Assembly (NCBI GenBank): GCA_021740905.1
Contig: JAIOYV010000054.1
Coordinates: forward strand, 1 to 45,637
DNA length: 45,637 nt
Reading direction: 5' to 3'
Source: Bacteroidales bacterium
Lineage (GTDB): Bacteria > Bacteroidota > Bacteroidia > Bacteroidales > M50B96
The stretch's first letter is position 1. Each line of letters starts with the position of its first letter. The translations under genes and the position numbers were made by a program. The notes below the pieces were generated by a model that saw only the letters and a program-made list of their open reading frames with translations, was not told where the DNA came from and did no database searches. Positions 26,290 through 33,805 of this stretch are shown here, piece by piece.

Positions 26290-26445
26290 CTATTTATTAG
26301 CGAAAAAGTCTTTTACGTGGTCGTTGTGTACAATCATCTCTTTAAAACTGTAAGACCCGGATTTTGGTGATTTCGTCATTTTGATAACTTTTACGAAATC
26401 CCTACCTGCACCGGTCTTCAGGGTTGCAACTACTTTCTTTGCCAT
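26290..26445 (-). CDS. DUF4295 family small basic protein
   Basis: 51 residues, MAKKVVATLKTGAGRDFVKV to DHVKDFFANK, read from the ATG at 26445-26443 to the TAG at 26292-26290. It begins 8 bp after the L33 stop. This tiny lysine-rich protein is characteristic of Bacteroidota and is nearly always found directly after rpmG and before ftsY, exactly as here. Its size, charge and position suggest a ribosome-associated role, but the function is not established to my knowledge. A lineage-specific ribosomal protein is a plausible guess. Confidence 0.88.
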   Translation of the reverse strand: MAKKVVATLKTGAGRDFVKVIKMTKSPKSGSYSFKEMIVHNDHVKDFFANK

Positions 26446-26453
26446 AACTTAAT

Positions 26454-26642
26454 CTATTTAATTTCTTTATGAACAGTAACTTTCTTCAATGTAGGGTTGT
26501 ATCTTTTCCTTTCAAGCCGGTCGGGGGTATTCTTCCTGTTTTTGGTTGTTATATACCGCGACATTCCTGGTAAACCGCTCTCTCTGTGTTCGGTACATTC
26601 CATGATTACCTGAACCCTATTGCCTTTTCCTTTCTTTGCCAT
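26454..26642 (-). CDS. rpmG: 50S ribosomal protein L33
   Basis: 62 residues, basic, starting [48 protein letters not shown] is the conserved L33 core. It has only one cysteine instead of the two CxxC pairs of zinc-binding L33, so it is the zinc-independent (C-minus) type. It lies 12 bp after L28 and 8 bp before DUF4295, forming one operon. Confidence 0.95.
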   Translation of the reverse strand: MAKKGKGNRVQVIMECTEHRESGLPGMSRYITTKNRKNTPDRLERKRYNPTLKKVTVHKEIK

Positions 26643-26654
26643 TGTTTACCTATT

Positions 26655-26897
26655 TTAAAATTTATTGATAAATCCTTTTTCCTTGGCATCTTCTAATGCT
26701 GCTTTCAGACCCTTCTTGTCGATAGTCCTTAATCCTGCAGCAGAAACCTTTAATTCAACCCAACGATTTTCTTCCGTCAGGAATAATTTTTTGTTAAAAA
26801 GGTTGGGCTGAAAAGTCCTTTTGGTCTTTTTATTCGAGTGAGAAACATTGTTTCCAACCATTACCTTTTTTCCTGTTATTTCGCAAACTCTTGACAT
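26655..26897 (-). CDS. rpmB: 50S ribosomal protein L28
   Basis: 80 residues, starting [20 protein letters not shown], with [14 protein letters not shown] and the C-terminal [13 protein letters not shown] typical of L28. It is the first gene of rpmB-rpmG-DUF4295. The single early Cys (C5) is not part of a zinc pair. Confidence 0.95.
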   Translation of the reverse strand: MSRVCEITGKKVMVGNNVSHSNKKTKRTFQPNLFNKKLFLTEENRWVELKVSAAGLRTIDKKGLKAALEDAKEKGFINKF

Positions 26898-27298
26898 TGT
26901 GTTAGTTTTTACTATTTTTCAATGATCGTTTTCCATTTTTAAATCAGTGCGCAAATTACGTGATATTAATCCAATTAAGCAAATACTTTTCAACAAAATT
27001 CAGACAACTTATCAAATGCCCTCTGTTGATAAATTTTTCTTTTGAATCGAAAAAAATAATTATAGAGAAAACCAGCACAATCCAGTAATGTGGTGTTTGC
27101 CAAGATGTCTCATTCAACAGGTTACAACTTATCAATTTCACTTTTGGAAAGAAAAGTATTTTATTTTGAGTCCCTCTTTATCAGCTCTGCCAGGTATTCT
27201 TCCTCCACTATCATTTGCTACGGTCATTCATCAATTTCTATTTGTCTGGTGTAAAATTACGAATTATTCCTTCAAACTAAAATGATCGGCAAGGAGCC
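26898..27298. other. Intergenic region upstream of rpmB
   Basis: About 400 bp with no credible gene. No exact TAnnTTTG was found for the ribosomal operon; the nearest is TAATTTG (one base short in the spacer) at about 26951-26957. ACAACTTATCAA is directly repeated at 27004-27015 and 27124-27135, and a TTATCAACA-like sequence lies between them on the minus strand (about 27023-27031). These may be protein-binding sites or chance in A+T-rich DNA. Confidence 0.4.
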
Positions 27299-28213
27299 CT
27301 ATCCGTTCAGCGACTTAAAGCCATTACCAAGTATTTCGGTGGCATCGATAACCGACATAAAGGCATTGGGGTCGGTGTGGCGGATAAAATCTTTTAGTAT
27401 TTCCAATTCGCGACGACTTACCACAGTGTATATCATTTGCTTGTCAACGTTTTGGTACATCCCTTTGCCTGTAAAAACTGTGCCTCCCCTTTTCAAGTCT
27501 CCAATTATTTTTTCAGAAATCAGGTCAACCTTGTCCGAAATAATCAAAAGGGCCTTATCATAACTAATCCCTTGAATTGTCACATCGATCACTTTTCCCG
27601 TGAGGAAAATCACGATCCAGGAATAGAGTGGCACTTTCCAGTCTTTAAACACGAACAGACCAATTAGTACAATCAGCGAATCGACATAAATTAATAATTG
27701 ACCAAGTGGCAATGCAGTATATTTGGCTAATATCATGGCTACAATGTCTGAGCCTCCGGAGGTAGCTTTCGATTTGAATATCAAACCAAGACCGAAACCG
27801 ACAAGGACACCACCAAAAATACAGGAAAGCAACAACTGCTCCTGTAGGCCTAATGGATCGTGTTCCCCTACAAAATGAGTCAGCAAATCCATAAAAATGG
27901 AGGTCAATACAAAACCCACGACAGTTTTTATCCCAAAGCGAGGCCCAAGGACTTTTATTCCAATAATAGTAAGCGGGATATTCATTAAAAGGCCAAACAT
28001 ACCAATAGGGAATCCTTCGGGCCAAAAATCGAATACCCCTTTTGTGAGATAATGGACCACAATACCAATACCATATACACCTCCGGGTACTATATTATAA
28101 GGGTTGATAAACAACACAAAACCGGCTGCCAGTATAAACGCGCCTAAAGTGATAAGGCTATATGCCTTAAACCATTCCTTGCTTAAAAACTTTTCTTTTG
28201 TGACAAATGCCAT
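27299..28213 (-). CDS. YitT-family membrane protein
   Basis: 304 residues. The N-terminal two thirds hold five or six membrane helices. They carry the YitT signature GAFILAAGFVLFINPYNIVPGGVYGIGI and a later glycine-rich LVGFGLGLIFKSKATSGGSD, the conserved SxGGxD motif. The C-terminal ~90 residues form the cytosolic DUF2179 domain (GISYDKALLIISDKVDLISE, then GKGMYQNVDKQMIYTVVSRR), a ferredoxin-like regulatory fold. The transport substrate of this family is not established. The gene is monocistronic, with its own -7 element 27 bp upstream. Confidence 0.88.
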   Translation of the reverse strand: MAFVTKEKFLSKEWFKAYSLITLGAFILAAGFVLFINPYNIVPGGVYGIGIVVHYLTKGVFDFWPEGFPIGMFGLLMNIPLTIIGIKVLGPRFGIKTVVGFVLTSIFMDLLTHFVGEHDPLGLQEQLLLSCIFGGVLVGFGLGLIFKSKATSGGSDIVAMILAKYTALPLGQLLIYVDSLIVLIGLFVFKDWKVPLYSWIVIFLTGKVIDVTIQGISYDKALLIISDKVDLISEKIIGDLKRGGTVFTGKGMYQNVDKQMIYTVVSRRELEILKDFIRHTDPNAFMSVIDATEILGNGFKSLNG

Positions 28214-28239
28214 TTTTTTACCGTTTAAAATTCGGGCGG

Positions 28240-28247
28240 CAAAAGTA
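28240..28247 (-). promoter_or_regulatory. -7 element of the YitT-family gene
   Basis: The minus strand reads TACTTTTG (TAnnTTTG), 27 bp before the start at 28213. Confidence 0.45.
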
Positions 28248-28310
28248 AGGGCTTATTTTGAAAAAAAAAGTGAGAAAATTCAGGCCCAAGTTCTCAGTCT
28301 TTAGTCCACA

Positions 28311-28330
28311 ACCGGCATTTTTTTGCCGGT
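28311..28330. repeat. Perfect hairpin with a T6 loop
   Basis: ACCGGCA and TGCCGGT pair exactly around TTTTTT. It lies between the end of the cinA operon and the YitT-family gene. Neither side has a following T-tract, so it is a weak terminator at best; it may stabilise the 3' end of the cinA operon mRNA. Confidence 0.45.
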
Positions 28331-28462
28331 AAAACGAGAAGTAAGTTCCCTTATTTCGAGTTTTGAATTTCAACTCATGAAATACACTATATGAGACAAA
28401 CGAAAACATGGGATCATTTGGTGTGATGTGCCTTCCGCCGTCTGAAGTCTGCCAACTGAAGA

Positions 28463-29047
28463 CTACTTGCTCTCTAAAAACTGGATGGCTTTGATCCCTC
28501 GTTTTTGTCCTTTTTGGTTGACTCCATACTTTGTGATATATTCATATTTTGGGAACATCCGAAGACTAACGTAAATGGAATAGACAATAGTAACAAAAGT
28601 AAGAAGGACATCGCCAACCATTAAGAATACAAAATTGTTCATAACCAGAGGAATGCCTGCCACAATATTGAAATAACCGAGAAAACTAATATTCCTGATA
28701 CTCCGGCCATTTTTTTGAAGAAGGCCGATCATAAAAAAGGTATAAACGATCGGGAAAATGAAATAATAATGGCTCTGACCAGTACCTTTCAAAAATATGA
28801 GCACCGCGAAAAGAAATTTATAAACCAGGGCAATTACCATGGCAATAGTGAAAATATTCAATGCAGTTCGTAAACTCTGCAAACCAAGGGTGGTTGGTAG
28901 GTTTCTTACTATATCAGCCACTTCATAATCTTTAAAATCAGGATATTGCTTTACCATCATTTCGTAGGTTTCCTGCTTGCTATTTCCTTGTTTGAGGCTT
29001 TCCTTTATTTTGATTTTAAGTTCTTTCTTTTGTGCTGTTTTACTCAT
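28463..29047 (-). CDS. Four-helix membrane protein, last gene of the cinA operon
   Basis: About 194 residues from the ATG at 29047 (MSKTAQKKELKIKIKESL). This start overlaps the cinA stop by eight bases (ATGAGTAA) and is preferred over an ATG 27 bp upstream that lies deeper inside cinA. The first ~65 residues are soluble and basic with helical character (KQGNSKQETYEMMVKQYPDF resembles a small helical or UBA-like motif). The rest has about four membrane helices. No family is recognised. The overlap predicts translational coupling to cinA. Confidence 0.7.
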   Translation of the reverse strand: MSKTAQKKELKIKIKESLKQGNSKQETYEMMVKQYPDFKDYEVADIVRNLPTTLGLQSLRTALNIFTIAMVIALVYKFLFAVLIFLKGTGQSHYYFIFPIVYTFFMIGLLQKNGRSIRNISFLGYFNIVAGIPLVMNNFVFLMVGDVLLTFVTIVYSIYVSLRMFPKYEYITKYGVNQKGQKRGIKAIQFLESK

Positions 29048-30305
29048 TGTATTTTGCGTCGTTTTCTGATTCAATTATTTTTCTTACCATATCCAGGGCA
29101 GTAATTGTTGCCTTTTCAATATTTCGTTCCCGATGATCACCCATTATAAATTTTTCTGATACAAGCTGCTTAGACGATGAAACCGCTATCCAGGTTGTGC
29201 CGACCGGTTTTTCTTCTGTTCCCCCGCCTGGCCCGGCAATGCCTGACGTAGCAACTGCATAATCCGTCTTTAGCAACAGCCTTGCACCCACTGCCATTTC
29301 TTCTACAACAGCTTTGCTGACTGCTCCATATTTCAGCAAGCTTTCATGCTTTATACCCAGTATATTCTCTTTTGTTTCGTTTGAATAGGCTATTATGCTG
29401 CCTTTAAAATAGTCGGAACTACCAGGGACTGAGGTGATATAATGGGCAATCTTCCCACCAGTGCAGCTTTCTGCAGTCGAAATGGTCTTACCGGCTTGCC
29501 TCAACAAATTCCCCAAGCTTTCCTGGATTGGTGCTTCATCGTCATTCACAATGGCGTCAGGGATAATCTTCTCCAACTTTTCTATTTCTTCTGAAAGTGT
29601 TTTAAGAATGAACACTTCATCGCGGCCTGTCATGCTCAACCTAAGCCTGACTTTCCCGGGTGATGGCAAATAAGCCAGCTTTAACCCTTCTGGAAGATTA
29701 TCTTCCCAACTGCTGATGGTTTGAGCCAATATGGATTCGGGATAACCCAATACCAACAAGGTTTTATGAACGATGTGGAAATCGCCTGCCAGTTTCGATA
29801 GCCGTGGAATAATTTCTCTCTCCATAATCCCTTTCATTTCGAAGGGTACACCAGGCATCGAAATAATGATTTTTCCCGACTTCTCGAACCACATTCCCAT
29901 TGCAGTACCATAATAGTTGCTGATAGGTGTGCAATTGTGTGGTACAAGGGCTTGGTCTCTATTGATTTTACTAATAGCGATGCCTCTTTTATCCAGCATA
30001 TCCTTGATCTTGTCCAGGGCTTCCTTGTTTTCAATCAAAGTTGAATTGAAATATTCGGCGAGCGTAAGTTTCGTAATATCATCGTTTGTTGGGCCAAGGC
30101 CACCGGAAATGAGAATTATATCCGCCCGCTGTTGTGCCTCATCAAGGGCTGCGATAATATGTTGCTTATCGTCGGAGATAGATGATATTTGTACTACCTG
30201 GATGCCAATCTCGTTAAGCTTTTGAGCCATCCATGCTGAGTTGGTGTCTACGATCTGCCCAATCAGTATTTCATCGCCTATGGTGATTATTTCTGCTTTT
30301 TTCAT
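29040..30305 (-). CDS. cinA: CinA: nicotinamide-nucleotide amidohydrolase / damage-inducible protein
   Basis: 421 residues, two domains. The N-terminal MoCF-like domain (about 1-170) begins KKAEIITIGDEILIGQIVDTNS and has ISGGLGPTNDD, associated with ADP-ribose pyrophosphatase (COG1058) activity. The C-terminal PncC domain (about 260-415) has TAESCTGGKIAHYITSVPGS and ATSGIAGPGGGTEEKPVGT, which deamidates nicotinamide mononucleotide in pyridine-nucleotide salvage. Both domains look complete. Its ATG overlaps the stop of the upstream membrane gene (ATGA) and its stop overlaps the downstream gene, so it is the middle of a coupled three-gene operon. Confidence 0.94.
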   Translation of the reverse strand: MKKAEIITIGDEILIGQIVDTNSAWMAQKLNEIGIQVVQISSISDDKQHIIAALDEAQQRADIILISGGLGPTNDDITKLTLAEYFNSTLIENKEALDKIKDMLDKRGIAISKINRDQALVPHNCTPISNYYGTAMGMWFEKSGKIIISMPGVPFEMKGIMEREIIPRLSKLAGDFHIVHKTLLVLGYPESILAQTISSWEDNLPEGLKLAYLPSPGKVRLRLSMTGRDEVFILKTLSEEIEKLEKIIPDAIVNDDEAPIQESLGNLLRQAGKTISTAESCTGGKIAHYITSVPGSSDYFKGSIIAYSNETKENILGIKHESLLKYGAVSKAVVEEMAVGARLLLKTDYAVATSGIAGPGGGTEEKPVGTTWIAVSSSKQLVSEKFIMGDHRERNIEKATITALDMVRKIIESENDAKYNE

Positions 30306-31015
30306 TTTTTTGAATTCTTTTGATAGATGCTAATTATGGCAACAAGATGCATGAAAACTCCAATCCCATAAATAAACCAGTTAAATTTCCGGGGAATATA
30401 TTGGGTTGCTTTTTCGAGGATCTGGTTTGTATTATCAGGGAAGAACAATTCTTTCAGACTAAACCATTCTTGCATATAATCTACATAATCGATAGTGTAC
30501 GAAACGATTACAACTACAGAACCCACAATAAGCAACATCCAGGGAATCCAACCAACTCTTGTTTTTTTGTTTTTTTCTGAAAAGAAAAGCAAAAGTATGG
30601 CCAGGGCTATCATCATAATGGAATTGATTACCGGGGCAATAACAGGCCCCACCCAGGTTACAGGGATCAGGAAAAGAATATCCCATTCAAGCAAACTTTG
30701 TGGCCAATCCACGAGCAAATACAGAAAGACATAATAAAAGATGTCCCATACGGCGAAAGAAAAAATGAACCACGCAAATCGTTCGATCAAGCTTTTCCCA
30801 ACCAGCACTGCAATGGACAAAAGCATTATCATGGTTGCAGCCTCGCGTAGGATTTCGACAATGGCAATGTGTTTCCCAATCACTTTCAGTGGGAACTGGA
30901 AACCACCAGGATAATACAATTCCCTTAGGTAAACCACTACGGCACTTTCGAGGAATGCCATGGCGATTGCGAACAGGGTGACCCACAAGATGTATTTTAA
31001 AATAACTGCTTTCAT
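30302..31015 (-). CDS. Polytopic membrane protein of unknown function
   Basis: About 237 residues from the ATG at 31015 (MKAVILKYILWVTLFAIAMA), with six or seven hydrophobic helices. The longer ORF start at 31039 is rejected because a -7 element (31037-31044) overlaps it. The sequence is rich in W, F and Y with no cofactor motif; conserved-looking pieces are FLESAVVVYLRELYYPGGF and FAWFIFSFAVWDIFYYVFLY. No family was recognised. Its stop overlaps the cinA ATG by four bases, so it is translationally coupled to cinA and leads the operon. Confidence 0.75.
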   Translation of the reverse strand: MKAVILKYILWVTLFAIAMAFLESAVVVYLRELYYPGGFQFPLKVIGKHIAIVEILREAATMIMLLSIAVLVGKSLIERFAWFIFSFAVWDIFYYVFLYLLVDWPQSLLEWDILFLIPVTWVGPVIAPVINSIMMIALAILLLFFSEKNKKTRVGWIPWMLLIVGSVVVIVSYTIDYVDYMQEWFSLKELFFPDNTNQILEKATQYIPRKFNWFIYGIGVFMHLVAIISIYQKNSKK

Positions 31016-31036
31016 CCTATTTACTTTCAGTGCGAA

Positions 31037-31044
31037 CAAAGATA
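31037..31044 (-). promoter_or_regulatory. -7 element of the cinA operon
   Basis: The minus strand reads TATCTTTG (TAnnTTTG), 22 bp before the ATG at 31015. Its position decides against the upstream ATG at 31039. Confidence 0.5.
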
Positions 31045-31266
31045 TGGAAATGGGTAATACACGAAAAAATGAGATTTTAAATATTGGTTAAAATTGTTCT
31101 AGTTGGAAACGGCGAAAGTCAAAAATCAGTATTTCAAAAACCAAAATTCATAATTGGGCTAAAGCATATATGGTAAAGAAAGGAATTCTATGAATAGGAA
31201 TATTACTGATTTTTTGCTATTTTTATCATCTAAAGAGAGAGTTTCTAAACCTAAAATATAAATACG

Positions 31267-32436
31267 ATGAAAAAGAAATCTACTTTCCTGAAACTTTTCC
31301 TAATCATTTCGATACCCATTTTGAGTGGACATCTTTATGCCCAAACCCTGATCCCTAACAGTGGCTTCGAAGACTGGGATACGGGAATATCGTATGATAA
31401 CCCCACCTATTGGGAATCGCCAAATGCAATTATTGCAAGCTTGGGTGTTTCAAATTTTATCGCCTTCGAGGACAATGATAGCTTATACTCAGGAGATGCC
31501 TCTGTTAGGCTTGAAAGTAAAAATATAACCATTTTCACAACTACCGTTTCGGTGCCTGGCATAGTTACTCTGGGTGATATTTCTGTGAATTTGATAACCA
31601 CAGAAGTAAGCATTGATGGCGGTACGCCTTTCACCGGGACTCCCGATAAACTTGTCGGACACTATAATTATAGCCCGTCAGGTAGCGATAATTGCTACAT
31701 CGAAATCGTACTTTTAGATTACAATACGATCACCGGAACTACGATCGACACCATTGGAGCTGGCATGTTTATAGGTAGCTCCTCCACTGCCGGGTGGGAA
31801 TCGTTCGAAGTCCCAATCACTTATTTCGATACGGCAGCTCCCAATTATATGAACATAACTATCCTTGGGTCCAACCCGAACAATATCCAGATAGGAAGCA
31901 AATTATGGATCGATGATCTATCACTCGAAACTACCTCTCCAGTCGACCACCAATACGTAAGCCTGCCTCAAGGCTGGAGTTTCTTCTCAAGTTATATCGA
32001 TCCTTTCGAGTCAAATATTGACAGCCTTTGCACTCCCTTTGTCACAGAAGTAATTATTGCCAAAGATGGCGATGGACAAACTTACTGGCCATTATACGGA
32101 CTAAATGCCCTGGGCGATATCCTGATTGGCGATGGATACCAAATAAAAATGGCGACTGCTCAAACAATGGATGTGGCAGGACTGGCGGTTGTTCCCGAAA
32201 ACACCCCGGTAACCATCGACCAGGGTTGGAGTTTCCTGGGGTATCTACGACAAAGCCCCGCTCCTATCAATGTGATGTTAAGTACAGTGGTTTCGCAGGT
32301 TATAATTGCAAAGGACGAAAATGGACTTACCTATTGGCCACAATATGGAATCAATGTAATTGGCAATATGGTACCCGGCGAAGGCTATCAGATAAAGATG
32401 AGCAGCCAGCAAAGTATTGTCTATCCTGCTAATTGA
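31267..32436 (+). CDS. Secreted PCMD-like protein with two C-terminal repeats
   Basis: 389 residues. A signal peptide (about 1-25, ending HLYAQ) leads into LIPNSGFEDWDTG and PTYWESPNA, the opening of the PCMD / carbohydrate-binding-like domain common in Bacteroidota surface proteins. That domain is a beta-sandwich to about 220 (LWIDDLSLE). It is followed by two tandem ~84-residue units. The first starts at QGWSFFSSY (about 235) and the second at QGWSFLGYL (about 319); both contain VIIAKD..G.TYWP.YG.N..G....G.GYQIKM. No C-terminal T9SS sorting domain is visible, so it may end up periplasmic or be truncated. The function is probably carbohydrate or surface binding. Confidence 0.75.
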   Translation: MKKKSTFLKLFLIISIPILSGHLYAQTLIPNSGFEDWDTGISYDNPTYWESPNAIIASLGVSNFIAFEDNDSLYSGDASVRLESKNITIFTTTVSVPGIVTLGDISVNLITTEVSIDGGTPFTGTPDKLVGHYNYSPSGSDNCYIEIVLLDYNTITGTTIDTIGAGMFIGSSSTAGWESFEVPITYFDTAAPNYMNITILGSNPNNIQIGSKLWIDDLSLETTSPVDHQYVSLPQGWSFFSSYIDPFESNIDSLCTPFVTEVIIAKDGDGQTYWPLYGLNALGDILIGDGYQIKMATAQTMDVAGLAVVPENTPVTIDQGWSFLGYLRQSPAPINVMLSTVVSQVIIAKDENGLTYWPQYGINVIGNMVPGEGYQIKMSSQQSIVYPAN

Positions 32437-32444
32437 CAGTAAAA

Positions 32445-33674
32445 CTATCCCTTCAAAGCCCTAATCCTTTGCAGCAAGGTAGGGTGCGAATAACTCAAAA
32501 ACACGACAATGGGATGAGGTGTTAGGTTGCTCAGATTATTTTGTGAAAGTTTTTTCAACGATGAAATCAACTGATCAGCCAGTCCAAACCCAGCCGCAAA
32601 ATCGTCGGCCTGGTATTCGTTTTTGCGCGAGAAGATGGTTTGACCAAGGCCGAGGATCATGGAGATTGGGCTGTACAAAATCCCAAAGGCAATCAAACCA
32701 ATATGAAAACTGGTTTGCTCTACTCCCAGGGCTTGCGACAAAGCCGGGTTTCCAATGAATAATCCTAATAGAAATAGTGTTAGCCCTGTTTGCAGGATGC
32801 CAATTACAAGCCCGTATTGGGTATGTTTCTTTTTGTAATGGCCAATCTCATGGGCTAGAACTGCTACAATTTCTTCTGCCGATAAATCTTTAATGAGTGT
32901 ATCGTAAAGCACTATCCGCTTTTTCTTGCCCAATCCACTGAAATAGGCATTGGCTTTGGTGGATCGTTTGGAGCCATCAATCACAAAAACATTGTCTAAT
33001 TTAAACCCGGCCTTATTGCTGAATTCCTGAATGGCATTACGCAATTCGCCTTCTTCCAGGGGTGTTTGTTTGTTGAATAAAGGAACGATGAGGCTGGAGT
33101 AAAACATGTTCATGAAAATCATAAAGGCAGTGACAGCCGCCCAGGTCCAAAGCCAAAAATACTCACCCGTCTGATAATAGAACCAGATAATCAAAGCCAA
33201 CAGCCCCCCACCTATCACGGCTCCCAAGAACCAGCCTTTCAACTTATCGAAAATGTAGGTTTTCACAGTGGTGGTATTGAAGCCAAATCGTTGCTCAATT
33301 ACAAAGGTGTCGTATATGTCGAATGGAGTGTTCAGAATATCGGAGGCCACGCCAAGGATGGCAAAAAACAAAAGCGGCATCAGGATATAATGCTCAGTGA
33401 TTGTGCGGACATACGCATCGATCCAGGCAAAGCCAAACAACAGTAACATCAGCATAATCAACACAAAACTAAAACTGCTGGTGAGGTACGAAAATCGTGA
33501 ATTCACCTTGCCATATTCCTGTTGTTTGGCGTATTTTTCAGCATCGTAAACACCTTCCAGCTCAGGGGGGATTTTCGATGACCGTGTTTTTGAATTCAAG
33601 TAATTTGTCCAAAGCCCAAAAAGGTAGTCGAAAACTGTTAGGCCTATTATTATGTAGAAAACTGTGTTTGCCAT
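32445..33674 (-). CDS. M48-family zinc metallopeptidase (Ste24/CAAX-protease type)
   Basis: 409 residues. An N-terminal region of about five membrane helices is followed by the gluzincin motif HEIGH (H275, E276, H279) in LAHEIGHYKKKH, with the third ligand probably the Glu of RKNEYQADDFA. A motif DGSKRSTKANAYFSGLGKKKR precedes it and is typical of Ste24 homologues. It is an inner-membrane protease of quality-control or CAAX-like function; the bacterial substrate is unknown. Its length (about 410) matches Ste24-like bacterial proteins, not HtpX (about 290). It is convergent with the PCMD-like gene, with 8 bp between the stops. Confidence 0.92.
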   Translation of the reverse strand: MANTVFYIIIGLTVFDYLFGLWTNYLNSKTRSSKIPPELEGVYDAEKYAKQQEYGKVNSRFSYLTSSFSFVLIMLMLLLFGFAWIDAYVRTITEHYILMPLLFFAILGVASDILNTPFDIYDTFVIEQRFGFNTTTVKTYIFDKLKGWFLGAVIGGGLLALIIWFYYQTGEYFWLWTWAAVTAFMIFMNMFYSSLIVPLFNKQTPLEEGELRNAIQEFSNKAGFKLDNVFVIDGSKRSTKANAYFSGLGKKKRIVLYDTLIKDLSAEEIVAVLAHEIGHYKKKHTQYGLVIGILQTGLTLFLLGLFIGNPALSQALGVEQTSFHIGLIAFGILYSPISMILGLGQTIFSRKNEYQADDFAAGFGLADQLISSLKKLSQNNLSNLTPHPIVVFLSYSHPTLLQRIRALKG

Positions 33675-33682
33675 TCTTTAAT

Positions 33683-33805
33683 TTAAGTTGAGTAAGGAAT
33701 TGAGGAATTATGCAATTAGGGGGAAGAGGTAATTAAGGTATGAGATATATGAATCTATTTCCCCATTTACTCAATTTCTTAATTCCCGAATTTCTGAATT
33801 ACTAA
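33683..33805. repeat. Dispersed low-complexity repeat in inverted arrangement
   Basis: This stretch contains GGAATTGAGGAAT (33696-33708), also found at 19800-19812 in the gyrA-clpC gap. A related inverted version lies on its right side (ACTCAATTTCTTAATTCCC, about 33769-33787). The unit pattern is roughly TAATTAGGGAATTGAGGAAT. The two halves can fold on each other, and the right half touches the stop of the VWA gene at 33802. It looks like a REP- or MITE-like intergenic repeat. Confidence 0.5.

Noticed and set aside
27004-27135. TTATCAACA-like and ACAACTTATCAA motifs as a replication origin with DnaA boxes
   Set aside because: Only one or two imperfect boxes occur, there is no dnaA or other origin gene nearby, and the DNA is generally A+T-rich.
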